From NCBI GenBank assembly GCA_016213235.1, contig JACRBE010000047.1, forward strand, positions 120,653-153,036: a stretch of 32,384 bases of DNA, read 5' to 3'. Below the pieces are notes generated by a model. The model had not been told where the DNA came from. It was given only the letters and a program-made list of their open reading frames with translations, and did no database searches. Below, in pieces: positions 5,614 through 13,126 of the stretch. A program made the position numbers and the translations under genes. Source of the DNA: Chlamydiales bacterium. GTDB lineage: Bacteria; Chlamydiota; Chlamydiia; Chlamydiales; JACRBE01. The number at the start of each line of letters is the position of its first letter. Position 1 is the first letter of the stretch.

Positions 5614-6576
5614 TTAGGAAGAGTAGATGATTGGAATAGATGTGGTGGATGGTTGCAGTAGGCATTTATCTATCAGGTGCAATAAACCTAGTAAAAGCAG
5701 AGGAAGGAGAATGATGATAGCAAATGAAAGAAGAGGGTGAATTCCACCAGCAGCCAGCGCTGCAAAATCATGTCCTTGGCTATAAGGGGGAAAAAGAGCA
5801 GATAAAGCGTAAATAGCAGTTGTTATCACATTCATAAATGCCATGGCATAGAGATGCTTGCTAATTTGAGGATGGTTCTTTTGTAGGCAGTGAGCCGCTA
5901 CAATCAATCCTAGTGTGGATAGCACAGCAAGGCCAGATCCCCCGGCAGAAACCATTAACTTAGCATTATCCAGGCCTATTTTTTCTCCAAGTGTGGAGAG
6001 TGACAATGGCCACCACTGTGTGTAGCCTGAACCCGGTCCTGTTATGGTGATGTTTGGTTTTGCATGTTGGAACAGAAGGTTGGCTGTAAGAGCATGTCCT
6101 TCTTCATGAATAAGTGTTGCTAGAGAGTTGTCATACAACACAGCAAAAGAAGTGGGGCAGAGAAAAGAAACAATGTTATTGAATGCAGTATATTTTTTCG
6201 TTATTTCCATATCGTGAGGAGCTGTACTGTTTTTAAGGGCTTCTATTTGGTATTGAGCGTAAGCGGAAGAGATTCTTAAAAAGGCATTGAAGGCAAGTAT
6301 TCCCACTGCTAAAGCAATGAAAGTAACTTGAGCTCCTGGCGTAATAATAAAAAGGCAAGTGATAGCCACCATCGCAACGGATAGTATTGCCTCTGTCAAA
6401 GTAGCTGTTGTCACTTGTATAATAAGCTTTTTTTTTAATGTGTTCAAGTTTCCAGTTGTTGCTTGGAAAAGACTAATGGGTATCGGGGAGGTGGCAGAAG
6501 AAGGAGAGTCGTCACCCTTGTCACGAGGAATTACAATATGTTGATGTAAAAAAGGGTCAATTGCATGACTAGTCAT
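5614..6576 (-). CDS. Polytopic membrane protein with HExxH, M50-like peptidase candidate
   Basis: 320 aa. A polar N-terminus (1-47) is followed by a close pair of hydrophobic segments (about 58-80 and 82-100), a soluble stretch, then LATLIHEEGHALTANLLF (about 152-169) carrying HEEGH at 157-161. Further membrane helices are at about 208-230, 244-263 and 281-300. The loop SQGHDFAAL places Asp270 at the position where M50-type intramembrane zinc proteases have their third, acidic ligand; the GPGSGYTQWW segment after the HExxH resembles the post-motif loop of M50B-like proteins. This suggests an intramembrane metalloprotease, but the canonical NxxPxxxLDG motif is absent, so activity is inference. 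The preceding hydrophobic pair recalls Inc proteins. It lies 61 bases upstream of speE on the same strand; no obvious Shine-Dalgarno. Confidence 0.6.
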   Translation of the reverse strand: MTSHAIDPFLHQHIVIPRDKGDDSPSSATSPIPISLFQATTGNLNTLKKKLIIQVTTATLTEAILSVAMVAITCLFIITPGAQVTFIALAVGILAFNAFLRISSAYAQYQIEALKNSTAPHDMEITKKYTAFNNIVSFLCPTSFAVLYDNSLATLIHEEGHALTANLLFQHAKPNITITGPGSGYTQWWPLSLSTLGEKIGLDNAKLMVSAGGSGLAVLSTLGLIVAAHCLQKNHPQISKHLYAMAFMNVITTAIYALSALFPPYSQGHDFAALAAGGIHPLLSFAIIILLPLLLLGLLHLIDKCLLQPSTTSIPIIYSS

Positions 6577-6836
6577 AAAAACACATAATTTTATTAATTT
6601 GGTTTAAATTATATGTTTTTAAATTTAAACATCAATTGTTTAATTGTTTTGATAATTAATAAAAATTTATTTATTAATATTTGTTGTGTTTTTAAATCGA
6701 GGCTCTTTGGATTGGATTCTAATTATTCCATCCTCTTATTTCTATTCTTTTAGTAGTTTTTTTTTGATTTTTTTGGACACCAATTACTTGATGTTGTAAT
6801 TTCAAAAAAGATTGTTTCTTCTTTTTAGGAGGCGTT

Positions 6837-7307
6837 ATGCGAAAAATAGGAATGATTCTTTGTTGTATTTGTAGTGCACATTTATTGTCAGCAGATCAAC
6901 CTGCTTCTACTTCAAATGGGCAAGATACACAAGATACAAGTGACATGAATGTAGTACAAGGGTCTACATTAATTACAAATAGAACTAGCCAGAAACTTAA
7001 AGTGGAATGGCAGATCTCTTTGTCCGAAACCATAAAATCAGATTTATTTAATCAAATGGTTCCTGCTAAATCTCAAAATTTTCAAACAACAGGGGAAGCA
7101 GAGTGGTTTCAAGATCATAATAAAGGCTCTATCAATCCTCTTATATATACATTAACTGTAAGAACATATGACGTAGGAGGAACAAAGCTATCTGAAGAAG
7201 ATGTTTTGATTACACGCTCTTATGCAAATATGACACAAGATAAAGCTAAAAATGATTTGTTAATCATTATCAATAGCAATTATACCATTGATTATGTGTT
7301 GAAATAA
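6837..7307 (+). CDS. Secreted protein of unknown function
   Basis: 156 aa with an N-terminal signal peptide (RKIGMILCCICSAHLLSA, cleavage near residue 19) and a Ser/Thr/Asp-rich linker (about 20-40). A probable beta-sandwich domain follows: GSTLITNRTSQKLKVEWQIS, then alternating strands ending in NDLLIIINSNYTIDYVLK. A perfect AGGAGG precedes ATG 6837 by five bases. It lies 50 bases upstream of the porin on the same strand, with a weak hairpin between, so they probably share a transcript from the AT-rich 260-base region at 6577-6836. I do not recognise the family; a periplasmic or surface beta protein associated with the porin is inference. Confidence 0.7.
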   Translation: MRKIGMILCCICSAHLLSADQPASTSNGQDTQDTSDMNVVQGSTLITNRTSQKLKVEWQISLSETIKSDLFNQMVPAKSQNFQTTGEAEWFQDHNKGSINPLIYTLTVRTYDVGGTKLSEEDVLITRSYANMTQDKAKNDLLIIINSNYTIDYVLK

Positions 7308-7311
7308 GAAT

Positions 7312-7336
7312 GTTAAAGGCAATTTTTGCCCTTAAC
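7312..7336 (+). terminator. Weak intercistronic hairpin
   Basis: GTTAAAGGC (7312-7320) pairs with GCCCTTAAC (7328-7336) with one mismatch; the loop, not the tail, is T-rich. It may attenuate or stabilise the message between the secreted protein and the more highly expressed porin, rather than end transcription. Confidence 0.35.
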
Positions 7337-7357
7337 TTTAAATAGGAAAGGAAAGTA

Positions 7358-8398
7358 ATGAAAAAAACGTTATTAGCGATAGCTTTTACGACAATAGGAG
7401 CTACTGGGTTTTGTGAAGGGAATCAGCAAGAAGTTGTTGCTGATGCACAGCAACCTACAACATATAAGTCTTCTAACATGCAACATGATAGAGCAGATGA
7501 AATGTATGGCTTCCGTTTTCAAGGGGAAGCTCTTTTTTGGCAAACCACACTAGATAATCTGCAATATGCAGGCAGCTCTAGTAATCCAACTGCTACAGTG
7601 GTATTTCCCACATCGCTGAGCAAACAGCATATTTCATTTGATTGGAATTGGGGCTTTCGCCTCGATGCAGGATATCGCTTTTGCGATCGTGAGTGGGGTT
7701 TTGATCTTCAATATACACAATTGCATTCTAAAGCGATTAATCAAGTGACAGCGCCTCCTGGCGGCAGTGTTTTTGTCCCATATAATAATTTGATGAGTTC
7801 ATTTGGTGCTACTTATGCTACAACAGCTAACTCTCATTTTAACAACAAATTTTATGCCTTAGATGGATTGATTGAGAGAAAATATGATGTCAATACTCAT
7901 GTCGAATTTTATCCAGCTTTTGGAGTAAAAGGTGTTTGGATACGTCAATCACAACGTGTTACGTTTACAGGCGGCAATGTAGGAGCAGGTCTTACTTTTG
8001 TTGATAAGGCTAAAAATCACTTTAGTGGAGCAGGTCCTAAAATATCACTTGCGTCTAAGTGGATGATGGGTAGTGGTTTTAGTTTTTATAATAAACTGGG
8101 TGCATCATTATTATTTGGTAATAGCGATGTAGATGCACACCAAGATTACTCGCTTGGAGCAAACTTTAAAGCAAGCGCAACACATGATTTTAATCGTACT
8201 ATACCAGCTCTAGAAGCATTGCTTGGTCTCGAATATCTCTATGATTTTGAAGAGGTAGCACAATCTCTTGGAATTAATATTGGATTTGATGGTCAATACT
8301 ATTTCAACCAATACGTCTTTGAACCTACTACTGTATTAACAGACTATGCAGGACTTGGGTTCTATGGTATTAGTTTCGGCGCTTCCTGGTATTTCTAA
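7358..8398 (+). CDS. Lpg1974/MOMP-like beta-barrel outer-membrane porin
   Basis: 346 aa with a clear signal peptide (MKKTLLAIAFTTIGATGFC, mature from about residue 20). After a short acidic linker come amphipathic strands with aromatic girdles: FRFQGEALFWQTTLDNLQYA, WNWGFRLDAGYRF, WGFDLQYTQLHSKA, and a C-terminal strand ending in aromatic FGASWYF, the BAM recognition pattern. The FxFxxEALFWQ...LxYA opening and GFRLDxGY motif are those of the Legionella-type major outer-membrane protein family, which is expanded in Simkania, Rhabdochlamydia and Waddlia. Size is normal for a general porin. AGGAAAGG precedes the start. There is a strong hairpin 8 bases past the stop. Expected function: passive solute uptake and a dominant surface antigen. 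Confidence 0.85.
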   Translation: MKKTLLAIAFTTIGATGFCEGNQQEVVADAQQPTTYKSSNMQHDRADEMYGFRFQGEALFWQTTLDNLQYAGSSSNPTATVVFPTSLSKQHISFDWNWGFRLDAGYRFCDREWGFDLQYTQLHSKAINQVTAPPGGSVFVPYNNLMSSFGATYATTANSHFNNKFYALDGLIERKYDVNTHVEFYPAFGVKGVWIRQSQRVTFTGGNVGAGLTFVDKAKNHFSGAGPKISLASKWMMGSGFSFYNKLGASLLFGNSDVDAHQDYSLGANFKASATHDFNRTIPALEALLGLEYLYDFEEVAQSLGINIGFDGQYYFNQYVFEPTTVLTDYAGLGFYGISFGASWYF

Positions 8399-8405
8399 GG
8401 TATTG

Positions 8406-8438
8406 CTTTAGTGGGGAACTCGTGATTCTCCACTAAAG
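8406..8438. terminator. 13-bp hairpin after the porin gene
   Basis: CTTTAGTGGGGAA (8406-8418) pairs with TTCTCCACTAAAG (8426-8438) throughout, with one G-T wobble and a 7-base loop. There is no T tract on the plus side (AATAGCG follows), so it may act as a 3' stabilising hairpin or factor-assisted terminator for the porin mRNA. Confidence 0.65.
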
Positions 8439-8601
8439 AATAGCGAAGTTGATCCAAAAATCTCTGACTATTAGGATAAATGTATATTCATTCCTAATAA
8501 TTTTAAGAGCCCGATTGGTTTGATTTGGACGTAATAGAAAGGTCAATTGGTCTTGCAACTAAATCAGCAAATTGTAGTCCTTCAGAATTAGTTTTTTTAT
8601 C
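8433..8601 (-). pseudogene. DUF3800 C-terminal relic
   Basis: On the minus strand 8601-8529 translates as DKKTNSEGLQFADLVARP followed by IDLSI, nearly the same as the C-terminal motif of the DUF3800 gene at 844-1690 (TNSEGLQLADLAARPVG). The match continues after a frame change at about 8528 as PNQTNRALKIIRNEY against PDQSNRAMKILSRKIY. Stops follow. So about 50 codons of a second, more diverged DUF3800 copy survive, frameshifted, directly downstream of the ankyrin-SET gene stop. No start or upstream part is present. Confidence 0.75.
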
Positions 8602-8615
8602 CTTGCTCAGAATAC

Positions 8616-10100
8616 TTAATTTGAAAATTTCTCTATATATTTAATAGCTACGTTAAAATTTTGTTCCCCAATATGCTGTAAGTGATTCCATAAAACGGAT
8701 TTCTTTTCAGGAGTGTTGATGATCTTACACAAAGTAATCGTGCTATGAACATAGTTATTTTCAAAGCCTTTACCACCAAATTTACGACGCAGTATTCGTG
8801 CATTAGAAAAAAAGACATCATCTAAAAGAACAATATCCACTTGATTTGTGAGAACTTGCTGTAAAAAAAGACGGGGAGTGTCGAAAAAAAACATTAATCG
8901 ATACCATAAAAGACGAAGAGATGAAGCTTCTCTTGTCATTGCTTTAACATCGTTTATATATGAAGGAATGTAGCTTAAAAACAGAGGGAAGCCTTCTTTA
9001 GATAAATCGACATAGTTTGGCATGTGCTTTACGCTGTGATCACTCCCATAATTCCATAAGATAAATTCACCTGGAAGAATATCTACTGCGCTTACGAAAT
9101 AACACTCTTTCGTTTCTTTGCGTTTTTTGAGAAACACATTGGGAATTCCATCAGAGATAAAGGCTGTAAGATTATGAAAACGCTCTGCATCTATAGAGCC
9201 TGTATCACATGTATATCCATCTGGTGTTATAAAAGATCCCGACTCAAGTTGATATTTGCTTGTGGTATTGGAAAAATAGTGAATACCAGCGTAATTTCCA
9301 AGATCCTCTCCAGCTGGAATTTTATCGATAGCAATTAGCCCAAGTCCTATGTCAGGTATGGATGGGATGATGTCATTAATCCGTGCAATAGCAAGAAAAG
9401 GAGATAATGGTGGGGAAGTAATAGGTTGTTGTAGATGCTTCTTGCAAAAAATGATGGATTCCATGGTGGCAGCATTTTTGCATACATAGTCTGTATAGGT
9501 AAAATGATAGTGATCTTCTGCCTCTTTAAGCGGTTTTTTTTGAATGTGTTTATCTGCTGTCATGACAGGAATGCTTCTTGGGCGAGTGTGAAAAGGACAG
9601 TAGCTAGCGAGATGTGGATATACTATCTCCAACATAGTTACAGGGGTGTACCCGGTTGTTGTATGTTGCATAAGATTGCATCCCAAAGGCGCTGCTTGTT
9701 GAAGGAAGTGCACATGCCCCTTTAATGCTGCTAAATGACAAGGAGTAATACCTCCTTGTGATGAGGTGTTTTCAAATAAACCTAATTGATGTAAATGCTT
9801 TGCAAGTGCGATATCTCCCATAAAAGCTGCTAAGTGGCTGAGATATAGACCTCCTCCTACAAAAGCATCCAGCTCTATGGTGTCTGTTTGTAATGGCTTG
9901 TTTGTGCCGGGCAATTGTCTGAGATGATTGAGAGATATAGGTTTTTTGGATAAAACTAAAAAAGCTACGTGATATAAAGGGTCATCTGCTTTCTTTTGCT
10001 TGCATATCCTATATAACTGATTGAAGTAACGCTCTAGATAAGGAGTAACACTCCATTTGGCGGGAAGCGATGAGTGATTATATGAGATCATGTTTTTCAT
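8616..10100 (-). CDS. Ankyrin-repeat plus SET-domain protein, candidate host-directed methyltransferase effector
   Basis: 494 aa. Residues about 82-165 contain ankyrin repeats (YLSHLAAFMGDIALAKHLHQ; GITPCHLAALKGHVHFLQQA; GYTPVTML). Residues about 251-356 match a SET lysine-methyltransferase core: IGLGLIAIDKIPAGEDLGNY (the GxGxxA...I..GE..xxY SAM-binding start), FISDGIPNV in place of the usual NHS-xxPN knot, and GEFILWNYGSDHS for the GEExxxDYG end with the conserved Tyr351. The last ~130 residues are unrecognised. SET proteins transfer methyl from SAM to lysine; the chlamydial SET protein NUE is secreted and modifies host histones. No signal peptide, compatible with type III export. It starts 3 bases after the AsmA-like gene, so they are cotranscribed. 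The SET Asn/His knot is divergent, so activity is uncertain. Confidence 0.75.
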   Translation of the reverse strand: MKNMISYNHSSLPAKWSVTPYLERYFNQLYRICKQKKADDPLYHVAFLVLSKKPISLNHLRQLPGTNKPLQTDTIELDAFVGGGLYLSHLAAFMGDIALAKHLHQLGLFENTSSQGGITPCHLAALKGHVHFLQQAAPLGCNLMQHTTTGYTPVTMLEIVYPHLASYCPFHTRPRSIPVMTADKHIQKKPLKEAEDHYHFTYTDYVCKNAATMESIIFCKKHLQQPITSPPLSPFLAIARINDIIPSIPDIGLGLIAIDKIPAGEDLGNYAGIHYFSNTTSKYQLESGSFITPDGYTCDTGSIDAERFHNLTAFISDGIPNVFLKKRKETKECYFVSAVDILPGEFILWNYGSDHSVKHMPNYVDLSKEGFPLFLSYIPSYINDVKAMTREASSLRLLWYRLMFFFDTPRLFLQQVLTNQVDIVLLDDVFFSNARILRRKFGGKGFENNYVHSTITLCKIINTPEKKSVLWNHLQHIGEQNFNVAIKYIEKFSN

Positions 10101-10103
10101 GGA

Positions 10104-10880
10104 TCATTCATGGTCTGTAGGTGAAGAAGAGAAGCTATCTTCAACACCAAAAAATATTGAAAAAGGATCAAATACCAGTTGTATTAGCCTTGCAGGCAAT
10201 GTGATAACACTGATTAACATGTCTGCAATACCAGCTTGATCTGATAGGGTTTTTATCACCTGTTTGATAATAATATGTGTAATTTTATCCATAGGGATAC
10301 CCTTTTCACTATCGATGTTAGTTAATGTTAAATGTGGTATTGGTTCTAAGACAATAGGATCCCTTTCATATTGTTTTAATAAGATTTTTGTATTATTCAA
10401 AGTGATTTTTTTCACTACAATGACACGACCATGAATGTGCTTTGTCTTGGAAGTGTTTGTTTTATATAAAGCCTTATCCACATTCTTAATAATCTCTGTC
10501 CAGTTCCCAACCGTGTTGGTTTGATTGGAAAATTCGATAGAGATATCTAAATCATCGATGATAACTTCATCGATAATGATATTAGGTAAGAGATATTCAT
10601 AATAGGGTGTTTTAAAGGTAATGGATGTTGCATGCACTGCTTTTTTGAGGGTATAGTGAGGAAGATTATCCATGGAGATGTTCTTAATAGAAAATTCTCC
10701 CTTTTTATAGATAATATCTTTTATCGTAACAGACGACCCAACTAAATTTGTTAAGCTTTTTGATAGTAGTTTAGGAGAAGAATAGATAAAAAAAATGGTA
10801 TAAATAGAAAGAACGACCAATATTAAAGCAATTAACATTAGTTTGATGATAAAAAACTTCTTTATAAAATGTCTTCCCAT
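10104..10880 (-). CDS. AsmA-like single-span membrane protein
   Basis: 258 aa. A basic N-terminus and one membrane helix (about residues 8-30, FIIKLMLIALILVVLSIYT) anchor a periplasmic domain. That domain has the repeating AsmA/DUF748-style beta pattern: LVGSSVTIKDIIYKKGEFSI, NIIIDEVIIDDLDISIEF, VVKKITLNNTKILL, each strand followed by a turn. AsmA-like proteins form hydrophobic grooves linked to phospholipid transport between membranes; this one is much shorter than bacterial AsmA or YhdP, so only the N-terminal module is present. ATG 10880 has GAGGGA five bases upstream. It lies 100 bases downstream of groEL behind a terminator and forms a tight pair with the ankyrin-SET gene. Confidence 0.55.
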   Translation of the reverse strand: MGRHFIKKFFIIKLMLIALILVVLSIYTIFFIYSSPKLLSKSLTNLVGSSVTIKDIIYKKGEFSIKNISMDNLPHYTLKKAVHATSITFKTPYYEYLLPNIIIDEVIIDDLDISIEFSNQTNTVGNWTEIIKNVDKALYKTNTSKTKHIHGRVIVVKKITLNNTKILLKQYERDPIVLEPIPHLTLTNIDSEKGIPMDKITHIIIKQVIKTLSDQAGIADMLISVITLPARLIQLVFDPFSIFFGVEDSFSSSPTDHE

Positions 10881-10930
10881 GATCCCTCTTCATTATTTTC
10901 ACCTTATTAAAAAAGGCGATTAGAGGAAAT

Positions 10931-10962
10931 AAAAAAGGCCGTCTTAGTGTATAAGATGGCCT
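10931..10962 (-). terminator. groEL rho-independent terminator
   Basis: AGGCCGTCTTA (10936-10946) pairs with TAAGATGGCCT (10952-10962), 11 bp with one G-T wobble and a 5-base loop. On the minus strand it is followed by TTTTTT (10936-10931). It lies 18 bases beyond the groEL stop. Confidence 0.88.
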
Positions 10963-10980
10963 CTATGGGAACAAAAGCGA

Positions 10981-12609
10981 TTAATAATCGCCACCAGCAT
11001 TCATCGCATGTTGATGAGAAGGTGTTTCTTGTTTTTCTTCTGTGATAATAGCTTCTGTTGTAAGAAGTAAAGAAGCAATAGATGCGGAAAGCTCAATAGT
11101 TAAACGTACTACTTTTGTTGGGTCTATAATACCTTTTTCATACATGTTAACATAAGCATTGGTTCTTGCATCCCATCCTTCATTTTGCATAAGTGTTTGT
11201 ACTTGTTGCAAAATAATAGATCCTTCTTGACCAGCGTTTTCTGCTATTTGTCTTAAAGGAGAGGTGATAGCTCGGGCTATGATCTCAACACCAAGTTTTT
11301 CATCTCCTGACAATGTATCAGCTAGTTTTTTGAGGAGAGGAATACAGCGAATGAAAGATATACCGCCGCCAGGTAGAATACCCTCTTCAATAGCAGCTTT
11401 TGTAGCATGCTGAGCATCTTCTACTCTATCTTTTTTCTCTTTCATCTCAATTTCTGTAGCAGCTCCTACTCGGATAATAGCAACACCACCGGCTAGTTTA
11501 GCTAAACGCTCCTGTAGTTTTTCTTTATCATAATCAGAGTCGCTCTCTTCTATTTGCTTCTTAATCAAGCTAATACGTTTTTGAATTGCATCTTTTTGAC
11601 CAGCGCCTTCTACTAAGGTAGTCTCATCTTTTTTGATGACAGCTTTTTTGACTCTGCCTAGCATTTGAATCGTTGTATTCTCTAATTTAATGCCAAGTTC
11701 GTCACTAATAAACTGCCCTCCTGTTAGGATAGCAATGTCTTCCAGTATAGCTTTTCTACGATCCCCAAAACCAGGAGCTTTTACAGCACATACTTTCAGA
11801 CCAGCTCTGATTCTATTTACAACTAAAGTAGTTAATGCCTCTCCATCTACGTCTTCTGCAATAATTAAAAGAGGTCTCCCACTCTCTGCCACTGCTTGAA
11901 GAACCGGTAGAAAATCTTTAATAGAGGAAATCTTCTTATCATAGATAAGCACATAAGCATCTTCTAAGATAGCTTCTTGTGTTTCTGGATTGGTCATGAA
12001 ATAAGCAGAAAGATAACCACGATCAAAGTTCATCCCTTCTACGACATCTAGAGTTGTTTCAAATCCCTTACCCTCTTCGATTGTAAGAGTTCCATCTTTA
12101 CCAACTCTTTCCATCGCTTTAGCAATAATTTCCCCAATTTCTTCATCATGGTTAGCAGAAATAGTTGCAACTTGAGCAATTTCATTACGGGATTGTATTG
12201 TCTTGCTCATTTTCTTTAATTCTTCTCGAATTAAATTCACCGCTTTGTCAATCCCTTTTTTCACTTCAATTGGATTTGCACCAGCAGTGATGTTTTTTAA
12301 TCCATCTAGATAGATCGCTTCTGCAAGAACAGTAGCTGTTGTAGTTCCATCACCTGCTTTGTCTGCCGTTTTGGATGCTACTTCTTTTACCATCTGAGCG
12401 CCCATGTTTTCATGGCGATCTTCTAATTCAATCTCTTTTGCTACGGTGACGCCGTCTTTTGTAATGTGTGGTGCTCCGTAAGCCTTATCAATAACAACAT
12501 TACGTCCTTTTGGACCTAGTGTTACTTTTACTGCAGAAGCTAGCATCACAACGCCATTTTTAATCTTTTGTCTAGCTTCGTCTTTAAATTTAATATCTTT
12601 TGCAGCCAT
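10981..12609 (-). CDS. groEL: Chaperonin GroEL (Hsp60)
   Basis: 542 aa from ATG 12609 ([15 protein letters not shown]). An in-frame TTG six codons upstream is unlikely because the Shine-Dalgarno-like GGGGG lies between the two. All group I chaperonin marks are present: [19 protein letters not shown], the ATPase motif [11 protein letters not shown], the apical region [14 protein letters not shown], and [14 protein letters not shown]. The tail ends MNAGGDY rather than a GGM repeat, as in other chlamydial GroELs. It folds newly made proteins in an ATP-driven double ring capped by GroES. It sits 22 bases downstream of groES, under CIRCE control. Chlamydiae carry extra diverged GroELs; the high conservation and groES linkage make this the canonical copy. 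Confidence 0.98.
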   Translation of the reverse strand: MAAKDIKFKDEARQKIKNGVVMLASAVKVTLGPKGRNVVIDKAYGAPHITKDGVTVAKEIELEDRHENMGAQMVKEVASKTADKAGDGTTTATVLAEAIYLDGLKNITAGANPIEVKKGIDKAVNLIREELKKMSKTIQSRNEIAQVATISANHDEEIGEIIAKAMERVGKDGTLTIEEGKGFETTLDVVEGMNFDRGYLSAYFMTNPETQEAILEDAYVLIYDKKISSIKDFLPVLQAVAESGRPLLIIAEDVDGEALTTLVVNRIRAGLKVCAVKAPGFGDRRKAILEDIAILTGGQFISDELGIKLENTTIQMLGRVKKAVIKKDETTLVEGAGQKDAIQKRISLIKKQIEESDSDYDKEKLQERLAKLAGGVAIIRVGAATEIEMKEKKDRVEDAQHATKAAIEEGILPGGGISFIRCIPLLKKLADTLSGDEKLGVEIIARAITSPLRQIAENAGQEGSIILQQVQTLMQNEGWDARTNAYVNMYEKGIIDPTKVVRLTIELSASIASLLLTTEAIITEEKQETPSHQHAMNAGGDY

Positions 12610-12631
12610 ACCTTTTTTTACCCCCAATTAA

Positions 12632-12934
12632 TTATTCTTCAATTATAGCTATAATATCATCAGATCGAACGATAACATATTCCTCATCATCGATCGTTAC
12701 TTCTTGACCAGCATATTTGTCGATCATTATTTTATCGCCAACTTTTACTGGAATAACCTCTTCTTTACCGTCTTTTGTTTTTCCTGCGCCTACTGCAACT
12801 ACTTCCACCGTTTCTTGTTTTTTCTTAGCAGAATCAGGGACGATGATACCACCTTGCATTGCTTCTTCTTCCAGTCGTTTTGCAACCACTCGGCTGCCAA
12901 CAGGTCTAATTTTTGTTACTGTTTTTTGTGCCAT
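12632..12934 (-). CDS. groES: Co-chaperonin GroES (Hsp10)
   Basis: 100 aa, the standard length. Recognisable features are IRPVGSRVVAKRLEEE, the mobile loop EAMQGGIIVPDSAKKKQ that docks onto GroEL, and the C-terminal DDEEYVIVRSDDIIAIIEE. It forms the heptameric lid of the GroEL cage. ATG 12934 is preceded by AAGGAG in good spacing. It is the first gene of the groESL operon, driven by the promoter at 13033-13061 and repressed through CIRCE at 13006-13032. Confidence 0.98.
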   Translation of the reverse strand: MAQKTVTKIRPVGSRVVAKRLEEEAMQGGIIVPDSAKKKQETVEVVAVGAGKTKDGKEEVIPVKVGDKIMIDKYAGQEVTIDDEEYVIVRSDDIIAIIEE

Positions 12935-13005
12935 CTTATGCTCCTTATTTTGGCTAAAAAGTTAATCGAGATCATAAGGAATTTTTCGATTTTTGTAAAC
13001 ACTAT

Positions 13006-13032
13006 TTAGCAATTGTTTTATTGGAATGCTAA
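13006..13032. promoter_or_regulatory. CIRCE operator (HrcA binding site)
   Basis: On the plus strand TTAGCAATT (13006-13014), a 9-base spacer, then GAATGCTAA (13024-13032). The consensus is TTAGCACTC-N9-GAGTGCTAA; spacing is exact, and read toward groES the arms have one and two mismatches. It lies 72 bases upstream of groES and directly downstream of the predicted -10, where bound HrcA would block initiation. No hrcA lies in the window. Confidence 0.9.
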
Positions 13033-13061
13033 AAAATAAAAACAAAGAAAAATCTTTACAA
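13033..13061 (-). promoter_or_regulatory. groESL promoter
   Basis: On the minus strand TTGTAA (13061-13056), a 17-base spacer and TATTTT (13038-13033) form a sigma70-like promoter. It abuts CIRCE, the usual groE layout. The start site would fall within the operator. Confidence 0.6.
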
Positions 13062-13126
13062 TCCGAGGCTTGCGTAAAAACATTTGATATTAGATCATAC
13101 CTCTTTTGCTCAAAAAGGGGAACCAA

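Noticed and set aside
8406..8510. Closely spaced inverted repeats after the porin considered as an IS end or CRISPR-like array
   Set aside because: Only one strong hairpin and one short one (ATTAGGA/TCCTAAT), no regular spacing and no transposase; the sequence is explained by a 3' hairpin plus a DUF3800 relic.
12610..12627. TTG start giving GroEL six extra residues
   Set aside because: The ribosome-binding GGGGG lies between this TTG and ATG 12609, and GroEL proteins start at AAKDIKF.
12704..13009. Two ~80-100-aa plus-strand frames opposite groES
   Set aside because: Antisense to groES, Phe/Cys/Ser-rich shadows in different frames, no start signals.
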